A stretch of DNA of 64,000 nt from Ruminococcus sp. (lineage in GTDB: Bacteria > Bacillota > Clostridia > Oscillospirales > Acutalibacteraceae): NCBI GenBank assembly GCA_017395925.1, contig JAFQNJ010000044.1, positions 1-64,000 on the forward strand. Direction: 5' to 3'. How positions within the stretch are numbered: position 1 is the first letter of the stretch; every line of letters begins with the position of its first letter. The notes under the pieces are model-generated. The model had not been told where the DNA came from, searched no databases, and worked only from the letters and a program-made list of their open reading frames with translations. Below are positions 46,475 through 54,966 of the stretch, one piece after another. The position numbers were made by a program, and so were the translations under genes.

Positions 46475-47818
46475 GTGAATATGTATATTGACCCCGGTAC
46501 GGGAAGTATGCTTTTTACCATACTTATCGGCGTTATCGGTGCAAGTATATACTCTCTGAGAATGTTCTTTATCAAGCTCCGCTACAAAATGGGCGGAGGC
46601 AAGGCAGAGGAAACCGACAAAAAGACCCCGCTTGTTATCTTCTCTGATAACAAGCGCTACTGGTCTATTTTTGAACCCGTCTGCCGCGCTCTTGAGAAGA
46701 AGGGCATTGAGGTAAAATATATTACAGCATCTTCGGATGACCCTGCCTTTGGGACAAGCCTTTCAAATGTGAAGGCAGAGTGTGCCGAAAGTGAAAACAA
46801 GCTTTTCACCAAGCTCAACTTCCTCAATGCAACAGTAGTGTTTTCCACTACACCGGGTCTTGATGTCTACCAGTGGAAGCGTTCCAAGGATGTTGATTAC
46901 TACGTTCACATTCCACATGCCGCCAACGACATCACCCTTTACAGAATGTTTGGTATCGACTACTACGACTCCATACTCCTCTCGGGCGACTACCAGATAG
47001 ATGATATCCGTGCTCTGGAGAAAATCCGTAACCTTCCCGAGAAGGAACTTGTGAAGGTTGGTATTCCCTATATGGACGAGATGGCGAAGCGTCTTAAATG
47101 TGCACCTGCTCCCGAAAAGCATGAGAGAACCGTTCTGCTTGCACCTTCTTGGGGCAAGAGTGCTATCTTCGGTGTCTACGGCTCAAAGATTATCGATGTG
47201 CTCCTTGCAACAGGATATCACGTTATTATCCGTCCTCACCCCCAGTCCTTCGACTCTGAAACAGAGCTTATGGAAAAGCTTATGAAGGAATACCCCGAGT
47301 CTGACAGACTTGAGTGGAACCGCGACAGAGATAATTTTGACGTTCTTAACCGTTCCGATATACTTATCTCCGACTTTTCAGGCGTTGTATTTGATTTCGC
47401 TCTTGTATATGACAAGCCCATTATCTATACAAATCCTCAGATTGACACAAGTGTATACGATGCATGGTGGCTCAAAAAGCCTCTGTGGACAGCATCTGCG
47501 CTTCCCAGAATCGGTATGGAGCTCACCGACGAAAATATGGAAAACCTGAAGGAACTTATTGATACCTGCATAGGTGATTCCCGATTTGCCGCGGGCAGAG
47601 CTGAAGTCAAGGCTGAAACATGGGCAAACTTCGGTGGCGGTGCTGAGGCAGTGGCTGATTACCTTGAGGCAAAAATCAAGGAGCTCACTCCTGCAAAGCC
47701 TGAAGTTCAGGAGGAGAACGTTGAGGGGAATGTTTTTGTTGATGAAACAGCAGGTCCTTCAACTAAGGAAAGCAACGATATAGACAAAGACGGTTTAGAA
47801 ACCGAAGAGGGTAAGTGA
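46475..47818 (+). CDS. CDP-glycerol glycerophosphotransferase family protein (TagB/TagF-like)
   Basis: 447 residues; GTG 46475 is 9 bases after GGAGG, the ATG at 46481 being less well spaced. An N-terminal membrane helix (about 8-30) anchors a GT-B type domain with IIRPHPQSF and SDFSGVVFDFAL, the two hallmark motifs of poly(glycerol-phosphate) transferases. A Glu/Asp-rich tail ends the chain. It would add glycerol-phosphate (or related) units to a wall teichoic acid-like polymer at the inner membrane face. The next gene starts one base after its stop codon, so the two are translationally coupled. Confidence 0.82.
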   Translation: MNMYIDPGTGSMLFTILIGVIGASIYSLRMFFIKLRYKMGGGKAEETDKKTPLVIFSDNKRYWSIFEPVCRALEKKGIEVKYITASSDDPAFGTSLSNVKAECAESENKLFTKLNFLNATVVFSTTPGLDVYQWKRSKDVDYYVHIPHAANDITLYRMFGIDYYDSILLSGDYQIDDIRALEKIRNLPEKELVKVGIPYMDEMAKRLKCAPAPEKHERTVLLAPSWGKSAIFGVYGSKIIDVLLATGYHVIIRPHPQSFDSETELMEKLMKEYPESDRLEWNRDRDNFDVLNRSDILISDFSGVVFDFALVYDKPIIYTNPQIDTSVYDAWWLKKPLWTASALPRIGMELTDENMENLKELIDTCIGDSRFAAGRAEVKAETWANFGGGAEAVADYLEAKIKELTPAKPEVQEENVEGNVFVDETAGPSTKESNDIDKDGLETEEGK

Positions 47819-47819
47819 A

Positions 47820-50591
47820 ATGTCAATACTTGAAATTTTAGAAGCACTTTTTATAGGGCCTCTGAAGATAGTTTTTGAGTTTATATTCCAGATTGCCGAT
47901 ACCTTTGTTGACAATCCCGGAATTTCCATTATCTTCCTGAGCCTTACAATGAATATTCTTGTTCTGCCTCTCTACAAGCGTGCTGATGCCATGCAGGAGG
48001 AGGCAAGGGATATCGAGATGAAACTCCACGACGGAGTTGCTCATATCAAAAAATCCTTCTCGGGTGACGAGAAGATGATGATTCTTCAGGCGTATTACCG
48101 CCAGAATAACTATAAGCCTACCCAAGCACTCCGCGGTTCGGTTTCTCTGCTTTTGGAGATTCCCTTCTTTATGGCGGCTTATCAGTTCCTGTCCAATCTG
48201 GGTGCACTCAACGGTGCTTCACTCGGTCCCATTGCAGACCTTGGCAAGCCTGACGGACTTATTGTAATAGGCGGTTTTGCCATTAATCTGTTGCCCATAC
48301 TGATGACACTTATCAATGTTATCTCCAGTGCAATTTACCTTAAGGGCTTCCCCCTGAAGACAAAAATCCAGCTCTACGGTATGGCGGCATTCTTCCTTGT
48401 ATTCCTTTATACATCCCCCTCGGGACTTGTATTCTACTGGACACTCAATAACCTTTTCTCTCTTGTGAAGACTATCTTCTACAAGCTGAAAAACCCCAAG
48501 AAAGTCCTGAATATCCTTTGTTCGGTTGTGGGACTTGCGGCTATTATATTCGGTGCATTTATCTACAAGGACAGCTATCTGCCCAAGAAACTTCTTATTG
48601 TAGCCCTCGGTCTGGCACTTGAGATGCCTCTTGTTCTCAGCATCATAAGCTCAAAGCTTAAGGGAAGAACTTCAGGCAGAAAGCCTGCCGAGCCTAATAA
48701 GAAACTGTTCCTTTTCGGCTCGATTTTCCTGACCTTGCTTGTAGGCGGTTTCATTCCCTCAACATATATTGCATCCTCTCCCGAGGAATTCGTTGATCTA
48801 ACCGCATTTGTTAATCCCTTGTGGTATCTTCTGAGTTCCCTGTGCCTTGCCGCAGGACTCTTCCTTGTATGGATGAGAGTTTTCTATTGGCTTGCCACCG
48901 ATAAGGGCAAGGTAGTATTTGACAGAGTTGTTGTGGCACTGTGCGGTGTTATGACCGTGAACTATGTGTTCTTCGGCAGAAATCTGGGCGTTGTATCATC
49001 AACTCTCTATTATGAAACAGGCGTTAGTTTCTCTCTGCTTGAGCAGGTAATCAATGTTGTGGTTATAACAGCAGTAGCGGTGTTGCTCTGGTTCTTTGCC
49101 GCAAAGCTCCAGAAGTTTGCAATGCCTGTTGTGATGATATCTGCCCTTGCACTGGGTGCGGTAACCGGCTTCAATGCCTACAAAACCTATTCGGTTGTAA
49201 GCGGCATCGACCGTACAACCGAGGACAGAGCACATTTCTCTCTCAGCAAGGACGGTCAGAACGTTGTCGTATTGATGCTTGACCGCGGTGTCGGCGAGTA
49301 TATGCCTTACTTCATAAACGAGAAGCCTGAAATGAAGGAAATCTTTGACGGCTTCACCTATTATTCCAATATAGTGTCCTTCGGCGGACACACAAACTTC
49401 GGACTGCCTCCTCTGGTTGGCGGCTATGAGTACACTCCTGTGGAGATGAACAAGAGAGAGGACGAGTCTTTGCAGTCAAAGCACGACGAGGCACTCAAGG
49501 TCCTTCCCGTGCTCTTTGACCAGAACGACTACGAAGTTACCGTCTGTGACCCTCCCTACGCAGGTTATAAGCAGATTCCCGACCTCACTATTTTCGATGA
49601 GTACGAGGATATAAACACATATATCACTAAGGGAACCTATGCCAGCGAAGAACAGGTAATGCAGCTGATGAGCAACAACAAGAGAAACTTCTTCTGCTTC
49701 AGCCTTATGAAGACTATGCCTGTCAGCATCCAGCCTGCTATATATGACAGCGGAGAATACCGCAGAGCCGCAACCGTCAGCGAGGGTGGTCTCACAAGCC
49801 ATAAGATGATAGGTCTCAATAAGTCCACAGGATTTAAGAAATCCTGCATGGATTGGTACCAGGTGCTTCTCAACCTTGATGATATGACAAATATCGTTGA
49901 GGGCGACACCAACACCTATCTGTTTATGAACAACGAGGCAAGCCACGAGATTATGTATATGCAGGAGCCTGAATATGTACCTGCGGCAACTGTTGACAAT
50001 ACAAAGTACGAAGAAGAGCATGCCGACAGATATACAGTAGACGGCAAGACTCTCATTATGGAGGATAAGAAGCAGATGGCATCTTATCAGACCAATATGG
50101 CGGTGCTCCTTAGAATAGGCGAGTGGCTTGAGTACCTTAAGGAAAACGATGTTTATGACAACACAAAGATTATCATTGTTTCTGACCACGGCTACTCTCT
50201 CTTCCACGACGAGAATCTTATTTTCGGCGAGACCAGAGATATCCACGAGAATGCTGAATTCTACTTCCCCTTGCTTCTTGTGAAGGACTTCGGCAGCACC
50301 GGCTTTACCGTAAACGATGAGTTTATGACCAATGCCGATGTGCCCACCATTGTAACAGACGGACTTATCGAAAATCCCGTGAATCCCTTTACAGGCAAGG
50401 CAATTAACAGCGACGAGAAAAACGCCCACGAGCAGTGTGTAATTCTCTCCAATGACCACAACGTAAGCAAAAACCACGGAAATCAGTACAACGCATCCCG
50501 TTGGGCAAGTGTCTCTGAAGATATCCATAACAGAGATAACTGGCATTTTGGAGCGAATGAGGAAGTCCTCACCGAGCACCAAGTGAATTAA
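47820..50591 (+). CDS. YidC/Oxa1-like domain fused to LtaS/sulfatase-type phosphotransferase
   Basis: 923 residues. Residues 1-225 resemble a YidC/Oxa1 insertase core (NILVLPLYKRADAMQEE, a cytosolic helical hairpin, SPSGLVFYWTLNNLFSL). Further membrane helices run to about 455. Residues 475-910 form an alkaline phosphatase/sulfatase-like domain: LMLDRG (Asp488), a likely nucleophile in GGHTNFGLPPL (Thr525) and the metal-binding SDHGYS (Asp789-His790). A threonine nucleophile fits LTA synthase or phosphoethanolamine transferase better than a sulfatase. Coupled to the glycerophosphotransferase upstream, it probably modifies or polymerises a surface glycopolymer outside the membrane. Whether the YidC part inserts proteins is unclear. 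Confidence 0.78.
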   Translation: MSILEILEALFIGPLKIVFEFIFQIADTFVDNPGISIIFLSLTMNILVLPLYKRADAMQEEARDIEMKLHDGVAHIKKSFSGDEKMMILQAYYRQNNYKPTQALRGSVSLLLEIPFFMAAYQFLSNLGALNGASLGPIADLGKPDGLIVIGGFAINLLPILMTLINVISSAIYLKGFPLKTKIQLYGMAAFFLVFLYTSPSGLVFYWTLNNLFSLVKTIFYKLKNPKKVLNILCSVVGLAAIIFGAFIYKDSYLPKKLLIVALGLALEMPLVLSIISSKLKGRTSGRKPAEPNKKLFLFGSIFLTLLVGGFIPSTYIASSPEEFVDLTAFVNPLWYLLSSLCLAAGLFLVWMRVFYWLATDKGKVVFDRVVVALCGVMTVNYVFFGRNLGVVSSTLYYETGVSFSLLEQVINVVVITAVAVLLWFFAAKLQKFAMPVVMISALALGAVTGFNAYKTYSVVSGIDRTTEDRAHFSLSKDGQNVVVLMLDRGVGEYMPYFINEKPEMKEIFDGFTYYSNIVSFGGHTNFGLPPLVGGYEYTPVEMNKREDESLQSKHDEALKVLPVLFDQNDYEVTVCDPPYAGYKQIPDLTIFDEYEDINTYITKGTYASEEQVMQLMSNNKRNFFCFSLMKTMPVSIQPAIYDSGEYRRAATVSEGGLTSHKMIGLNKSTGFKKSCMDWYQVLLNLDDMTNIVEGDTNTYLFMNNEASHEIMYMQEPEYVPAATVDNTKYEEEHADRYTVDGKTLIMEDKKQMASYQTNMAVLLRIGEWLEYLKENDVYDNTKIIIVSDHGYSLFHDENLIFGETRDIHENAEFYFPLLLVKDFGSTGFTVNDEFMTNADVPTIVTDGLIENPVNPFTGKAINSDEKNAHEQCVILSNDHNVSKNHGNQYNASRWASVSEDIHNRDNWHFGANEEVLTEHQVN

Positions 50592-50595
50592 AAAT

Positions 50596-50634
50596 AAAAA
50601 GAGTTGACTTTTTTGAAAAGTCAGCTCTTTTTTG
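50596..50634 (+). terminator. Rho-independent terminator of the wall-polymer operon
   Basis: Sixteen-base-pair stem with one G-U pair (AAAAAGAGTTGACTTT with its partner) ending in TTTTTT, just after the YidC-sulfatase stop. Confidence 0.85.
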
Positions 50635-50685
50635 TTGACAAAAAATATAAAAGCGGTATCATATACCTATACCCCGTGGAGTATA
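50635..50685 (+). promoter_or_regulatory. csoR-like gene promoter with CsoR-type operator
   Basis: TTGACA (50635-50640), 16-bp spacer, TATCAT (50657-50662). Just downstream TATACCC-CGTG-GAGTATA (50668-50685) matches, with one mismatch, the perfect palindrome upstream of the CDF exporter gene (52228-52245), as expected for autoregulation. Confidence 0.65.
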
Positions 50686-50701
50686 TAAGGAGGTTACAGC
50701 T

Positions 50702-50977
50702 ATGTCAAAATGTATAGACAACGACGCTTTACACAAGCGACTCAGACGAATAATCGGTCAGGTTCAGGCAATTGACAGAATGATAGACGAGGACGTCCCC
50801 TGCGAGGACATACTCTCCCAGATTAATGCCGCCAAGTCGGCACTGCACAGATGCGGTCAGGTGGTGCTGGAGGGACACATCCGCCATTGTGTCCGCGACG
50901 GCATCGAGCATGGAGATGCGGACAAGACCATCGACAACTTTGCGAAAGCAATGGAACGCTTTTCAAATATGGTTTGA
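50702..50977 (+). CDS. csoR: CsoR-family metal-sensing repressor
   Basis: 91 residues, normal length for the DUF156/CsoR-RcnR family; AAGGAGG 7 bases upstream. An all-alpha fold with RLRRIIGQVQAIDRMI (helix 1) and Cys34, His59 and Cys63. The 25- and 4-residue spacings are exactly those of the copper(I) ligands Cys-His-Cys of CsoR. The extra N-terminal histidine of nickel sensors (RcnR, InrS) is not at the expected place (residue 2 is Ser). It should release DNA when it binds metal. Likely targets are its own promoter and the CDF exporter gene about 1.9 kb downstream, both of which have the same operator. Confidence 0.82.
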   Translation: MSKCIDNDALHKRLRRIIGQVQAIDRMIDEDVPCEDILSQINAAKSALHRCGQVVLEGHIRHCVRDGIEHGDADKTIDNFAKAMERFSNMV

Positions 50978-50996
50978 GAATATCACACTAAAAGAT

Positions 50997-51033
50997 ACTC
51001 CCGAGAGCATTTGCCTGCCTCGGGAGTAATTTT
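50997..51033. terminator. Terminator between the convergent csoR and ATP-grasp genes
   Basis: Nine-base-pair stem ACTCCCGAG/CTCGGGAGT (50997-51005 with 51019-51027), followed by AATTTTT on the plus strand. It can serve both convergent genes. Confidence 0.75.
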
Positions 51034-51039
51034 TATGAG

Positions 51040-52044
51040 TTAATTATTTATTGCGTGCTCAAAAGCCGCTTTGATACCGCAACCGTCGTCGTGGAAGCGG
51101 TGATTCTGGCACATATCGTAGCCGGGGAGGCTGTTGCCCTCTACCATAACGGGACCTGTGGGAGTAATTGCCACATCCCAGCCGACATAGCGGATGCGAG
51201 GCTCCACCTTTGATGCTTTAAAGCACATCTCCACAGCCTCTTTGAAGTAGGGCACCTTGAATCCGATGAAGGGTACACCGCTTACAGGATGCTCTGTGTA
51301 GTAGGAAACCGTCTTGTCGCAGAAGGTTGGGTGGGTAATTTCTCCCTCGGGGGAGAGGAGAGTGTACATACCGCCGCTGGTGACGTTATCAACGTCATTC
51401 TTACCGCTTCCGATTCGGATAAGTGCATAGATAAGGTGAGGGTTGCCCTTGTCGCTGAGAACAGTTGCAATTCTGATGGTGTTGACGGAGCGACTGCAAA
51501 GGTGGTTCATTTCCTCGTGCTGGGTAATTGCCTCTTCGCAGAGGAACATTTTTGACTCCATCAGCTCATTGTAAATATCCTCAAGCTTCTCGTCTTTGAG
51601 AGTAACCTTCTTAACTCCTAGACCGCCGAAGGATACGGGCTGCTTTGCGAAGAAAGCATCTTTACCCTTACAGAATTCGCTGAATTTTTCAAAGCCTTCC
51701 TGCAAATCCACGAAATCTCTGCCCATAAATTCCCCGAAGGTGCGGCTGAAAATAAGCTTGTCCTCAAAAACCTCGTGAGCCTCTTTCTGATTGAGCCTTC
51801 TGGACATCTGGATGTTATCGTCCATTGTCATAAAGGTGAGGCGTTTGTCCTTTTTGATGAAGGCATAGCCGAAGGTCATATAGTCGAGATATCCCACTCC
51901 GTAGCGGAACATAGAATACACCATATCGAAGAAAAGTATTATCCTGTTTTTGCCCGACTCCTTGTGGACAAGATTCAGATTTCTGAAAAAACGCTTGAAG
52001 CTGCCCGAGGCAACTCGGCGTAAAAAAGTTTTGATTTTGTTCAT
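51040..52044 (-). CDS. Sugar-transfer associated ATP-grasp protein
   Basis: 334 residues; the second ATG (52044) is 8 bases after GAGG and is preferred to the ATG at 52050. It matches the ATPgrasp_ST family: a KQPVSFGGLGV loop, CEEAITQHEEMNHL, RIATVLSD, TSGGMYTLL and a metal-binding end with GWDVAITPTGPVMVEGNSLPG. Members are found in loci for capsules or surface glycans and are thought to ligate an amino acid or similar group. No partner is adjacent on this strand; the gene separates csoR from the exporter gene. The reaction is unknown. Confidence 0.72.
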   Translation of the reverse strand: MNKIKTFLRRVASGSFKRFFRNLNLVHKESGKNRIILFFDMVYSMFRYGVGYLDYMTFGYAFIKKDKRLTFMTMDDNIQMSRRLNQKEAHEVFEDKLIFSRTFGEFMGRDFVDLQEGFEKFSEFCKGKDAFFAKQPVSFGGLGVKKVTLKDEKLEDIYNELMESKMFLCEEAITQHEEMNHLCSRSVNTIRIATVLSDKGNPHLIYALIRIGSGKNDVDNVTSGGMYTLLSPEGEITHPTFCDKTVSYYTEHPVSGVPFIGFKVPYFKEAVEMCFKASKVEPRIRYVGWDVAITPTGPVMVEGNSLPGYDMCQNHRFHDDGCGIKAAFEHAINN

Positions 52045-52074
52045 ACTCATATCCTCGCTGATTGATATAGTATA

Positions 52075-52102
52075 ATTATACGGATTTTTTGAAGCATTAC
52101 AA
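52075..52102 (-). promoter_or_regulatory. Predicted promoter of the ATP-grasp gene
   Basis: On the minus strand TTGTAA (52102-52097), 16-bp spacer, TATAAT (52080-52075), about 30 bases before the start codon. Confidence 0.55.
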
Positions 52103-52195
52103 GAGTTAAATGAAAAAGCGGTAATATAAGCGAAAAGAGAGACAGGGGAACTTGCGATTTCAGAAACAGATGCAGAATAATTCTCCCAGAGACTA

Positions 52196-52245
52196 TTGAC
52201 AAATCTCTATTTTGATGCTAATATACATATACCCCTATGGGTATA
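52196..52245 (+). promoter_or_regulatory. CDF exporter promoter with CsoR-type operator
   Basis: TTGACA (52196-52201), 17-bp spacer, TAATAT (52219-52224). TATACCC-CTAT-GGGTATA (52228-52245) is a perfect palindrome at the expected start site and matches CsoR-type sites of Firmicutes (TACCC-N4-GGGTA core). Confidence 0.75.
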
Positions 52246-52258
52246 TACTTCAAAGGAG

Positions 52259-52330
52259 ATGCAGGCGTTGAGGAGAGGCACGCTCTTTTCAGAGGTGCCC
52301 TCTGAAGTGGTGTCGCTACAGTACTCGTAA
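52259..52330 (+). other. Possible short leader reading frame
   Basis: AAAGGAG (52253-52259) lies just before a 23-codon frame (ATG 52259 or, with better spacing, TTG 52268; stop TAA 52328-52330). It precedes the repeat array in the 523-bp leader region of the exporter gene. It could be a leader peptide or chance. Confidence 0.25.
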
Positions 52331-52342
52331 GATTGCGGATAC

Positions 52343-52500
52343 TTCACGAAAGTGATGTATTCGCGGTAGCCATAAGCCGGTGAAAGTTGTTTGGGAAAGT
52401 GATGTATTAAAAGTATCCATACGCTGGCGGAAGGTATTTCACGAAAGCGATGTGTTCACGGTAGGCATAAGTCTGTGGAATGATACTTCACGAAAGTGAC
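52343..52500 (+). repeat. Array of about 48-bp hairpin repeats in the exporter leader
   Basis: Units start at 52343, 52391, 52438 and 52487 (47-49-bp steps; the last is partial). The shared pattern is TTCACGAAAGTGAT followed by GTATTC and a GTAGCCATAAG-like segment. TCAC-GAAA-GTGA forms a hairpin with a GNRA tetraloop in units 1 and 4. All lie in the untranslated leader between the metal-regulated promoter and the exporter start. No protein is encoded and no unique spacers exist, so this is not CRISPR. Confidence 0.75.
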
Positions 52501-52567
52501 ACAACCCTTTTGCTGTTCTCATAGGGTGAGCATATATTATCTATCATTTAGTTTTTCGGAGGTTGTT

Positions 52568-53569
52568 ATGAAGAAACATAAGAAGGTTATGAAACAGGAA
52601 CACGAAGATGCTTTGGAAATATGCAAAGAGACTGCCTGCTCTGATAATGACACCGAGCATTCACACTCCTCTTCCCACACAAGCGACACAAAAATCCTCA
52701 TAGCATTTCTGCTTAATTTCGGCTTTGCGGTTTTTGAGTTCGTGGGCGGTTTCCTCTCAGCAAGTGTGGCCATTTCCTCGGATGCACTCCACGATATGGG
52801 CGACGCCTTGTCCATTGGTATCTCGTGGCTTCTTGAGCGACAGAGTAAAAAATCCCCTGATGAGGTCTACACCTTCGGCAGAGGCAGATGTTCCGTACTG
52901 GGTGCACTCATTACCTATTCGGTACTGCTGACAGGTTCGGTACTGGTGATTATTGGTGCTGTGAAAAGGCTTATGAATCCCGTCGAGGCGGATGCAGGAC
53001 TGATGATGATATTTGCGGTGGTGGGTATCGCCGCGAATCTTGTGGCAACCTTCATCACAGCTAGAGGCGAGGGCCTCAATCAGAAGGCGATAAATCTTCA
53101 TATGTTGGAGGATGTGTCGGGCTGGGTGGTAGTGCTTATGGGCGCTTTGATTATGAAATTTACAGGCCTGTGGTTTATTGACCCTCTGATGAGTATCGGT
53201 GTTTCCTTGTATATGATTTACAGAGTAATAAGAAACCTTCTTGAAATTGCCGACCTTTTCCTTGTGCGTGTACCCAGAAACGTGAGTGTTGATGAGGTAA
53301 GAGAGAATATCCTGTCTTGTAAAGGTGTCAGCGACGTGCATCACATCCACCTCTGGAGCCTTACTCCAGAAAATGTATGTGCCACTTTCCATGTGGTAAC
53401 AGCTTCTTCGGATGCGAGAGTTAAAGAAGAAGTGAAGGAAGAACTTCTGCACATGGGTATAACTCACGTTACAATGGAAATCGAAGCCCCGGGAGAGCAT
53501 TGCCACGATACCTTGTGTACTATCAACGCATCATCCTCACATTCACATCACCACCACCATCATCATTGA
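52568..53569 (+). CDS. Cation diffusion facilitator (CDF) metal exporter
   Basis: 333 residues. The ATG at 52568 is 5 bases after GGAGG; the upstream ATG at 52496 lies in the repeat array and is rejected. Six membrane helices are flanked by a His/Ser-rich N-terminus and a terminal run of seven His. Metal-site motifs HDMGD (His75, Asp79; TM2) and HMLED (His178, Asp182; TM5) give the HD-HD type site of zinc-preferring CDF proteins; cobalt or cadmium are possible. The cytosolic C-terminal domain contains DVHHIHLWSL. It would export metal by proton antiport, under the CsoR-like repressor. The pairing of a copper-type sensor with a zinc-type exporter is unusual. Confidence 0.88.
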   Translation: MKKHKKVMKQEHEDALEICKETACSDNDTEHSHSSSHTSDTKILIAFLLNFGFAVFEFVGGFLSASVAISSDALHDMGDALSIGISWLLERQSKKSPDEVYTFGRGRCSVLGALITYSVLLTGSVLVIIGAVKRLMNPVEADAGLMMIFAVVGIAANLVATFITARGEGLNQKAINLHMLEDVSGWVVVLMGALIMKFTGLWFIDPLMSIGVSLYMIYRVIRNLLEIADLFLVRVPRNVSVDEVRENILSCKGVSDVHHIHLWSLTPENVCATFHVVTASSDARVKEEVKEELLHMGITHVTMEIEAPGEHCHDTLCTINASSSHSHHHHHHH

Positions 53570-53637
53570 TGAAAAAATCGGTGGAAAACCTGAAGCTGTT
53601 GTGCTACAATATCAGTAAAATATGAAAGGGTGATTTT

Positions 53638-54375
53638 GTGAACGAGATAATCAGGTCTTTAAAGGATCGAAAATCCGTAAGAGCATTTAAAGAGATACCT
53701 ATTGAGGCATCTCATAAAGCGGAGATACTGAATGCCGCCCTTGAGGCTCCCTCTGCGGGAAATATGACACTTTATACCATCATTGATATCACCGACCAAA
53801 AACTTAAGGATACTCTGGCGATTACCTGTGATAATCAGCCGTTCATTGCAAAGGCACCCTTGGTGTTTATCTTCTGTGCGGACTACTACCGTTGGTACCA
53901 TGCTTTTTGTCGTCACTCTGAAAATGTGAGGAAGCCTTCCTACGGAGATCTGAACCTTGCAACGGCGGATGCTCTCATAGCGGCACAGAATACCGTGGTT
54001 GCTGCAGAAAGTCTGGGGGTGGGTTCCTGCTATATCGGGGATATCACCGAGAGGTTTGAGGAGCATCGGGAGCTGCTCAGTTTGCCCCGGTATGTTGTTC
54101 CTGTGTGTATGCTGGTAATGGGTTATCCCACGGAGCAACAGAAAAAACGTGAAAAGCCCCGTAGATTTGATATAAATGATATTGTGCACACAAACGGCTA
54201 TCAGAGGGAAAAATCCGACAAGATGGAAGATATGCTGAAAGTACGTCAGAATATCTCTGAGGATGCAATCTCTGAATATATCCACAAATTCTGCAAGCGA
54301 AAGTACAACTCGGATTTCAGTCGGGAGATGTCCCGTTCCTGTGAGGAGATGCTAAAATCCTTCTGCGAAGAATAA
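53638..54375 (+). CDS. Nitroreductase family protein
   Basis: 245 residues; GTG start about 8 bases after AAAGGGTG. FMN-binding motifs of the NfsA/nitroreductase family are present: DRKSVRAFK at the N-terminus, EAPSAGNM and AAESLGVGSCYIGDI. It is probably an NAD(P)H-dependent flavin oxidoreductase; the natural substrate is unknown. The last 55 residues form a charged helical extension. It follows the metal exporter by 68 bases with no clear terminator. Confidence 0.82.
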   Translation: MNEIIRSLKDRKSVRAFKEIPIEASHKAEILNAALEAPSAGNMTLYTIIDITDQKLKDTLAITCDNQPFIAKAPLVFIFCADYYRWYHAFCRHSENVRKPSYGDLNLATADALIAAQNTVVAAESLGVGSCYIGDITERFEEHRELLSLPRYVVPVCMLVMGYPTEQQKKREKPRRFDINDIVHTNGYQREKSDKMEDMLKVRQNISEDAISEYIHKFCKRKYNSDFSREMSRSCEEMLKSFCEE

Positions 54376-54414
54376 CCACTTGCCGGCAGGAATAAAAAGT
54401 AATAAAAATCTCAT

Positions 54415-54433
54415 ACTCGTAATAAATACGAAT
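54415..54433. promoter_or_regulatory. Possible XRE operator
   Basis: ACTCGTA-ATAAA-TACGAAT is an inverted repeat with one mismatch, 60 bases before the XRE start. TAACTCG repeats the half-site directly after it. It fits autoregulation by the HTH protein. Confidence 0.45.
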
Positions 54434-54494
54434 AACTCGTTTTTTGAAGACAGAAGACAGGCTTTTGTTTACAATTATAACGGAGTTGATTTTT

Positions 54495-54824
54495 ATGACT
54501 TTTTCGGATATTCTGAGACTTCTCATAGAGGAGAGGGGTATCACCCAGAAAAAACTGGCAGGCGACCTTCACATTGCGGTGTCGACACTGGGAGGATATG
54601 TTCAGGGAACCAGCGAGCCTGACTTTGATACACTCAAAAGGCTTGCCACATATTTTGATGTGTCGGTGGATTATCTTCTGGATTTTCGTGCGGGCAAGAC
54701 TAATTCTCACGCCGAGGATGATATCCTCAGGGTCTTCCGTTCACTCACACCTTCCCAGCAGGAGATTTATCTGGAGCAGGGCAAAGCTATTCTCCGTATC
54801 AACAGCAAGGGTGACACCCAGTAA
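54495..54824 (+). CDS. XRE-family transcriptional regulator
   Basis: 109 residues; ATG 54495 is 9 bases after GGAG. A helix-turn-helix (residues 1-65; ITQKKLAGDLHIAVSTLGGY, then EPDFDTLKRLATYFDVSVDYLL) is followed by a short helical tail. Monocistronic, ending in a terminator. Targets are unknown apart from the inverted repeat upstream of its own gene. Confidence 0.85.
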   Translation: MTFSDILRLLIEERGITQKKLAGDLHIAVSTLGGYVQGTSEPDFDTLKRLATYFDVSVDYLLDFRAGKTNSHAEDDILRVFRSLTPSQQEIYLEQGKAILRINSKGDTQ

Positions 54825-54852
54825 ATGCAGAATTAATGAAACAATAATTTTT

Positions 54853-54881
54853 GAGGGCATCTTTGGGGATGCCCTCTTTTG
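54853..54881 (+). terminator. Rho-independent terminator of the XRE gene
   Basis: Perfect 9-bp stem GAGGGCATC/GATGCCCTC (54853-54861 with 54868-54876), then TTTTG. Confidence 0.9.
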
Positions 54882-54897
54882 TTTTGCAAAAATTTTA

Positions 54898-54925
54898 TTG
54901 CTATAATCTCATATTGTGATATAAT
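54898..54925 (+). promoter_or_regulatory. Predicted promoter of the first ABC exporter
   Basis: TTGCTA (54898-54903), 16-bp spacer, TATAAT (54920-54925). Confidence 0.5.
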
Positions 54926-54966
54926 TTTAAAGAAAAGAGTAATTTTTCGGGAAACGGGATGATTAT

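Noticed and set aside
52343..52500. CRISPR array
   Set aside because: Units are imperfect and contiguous with no unique spacers, and there are no cas genes.
52250..52560. NiCo (czcD) riboswitch upstream of the CDF gene
   Set aside because: I could not find the conserved core of that class; the region is built of short repeats instead.
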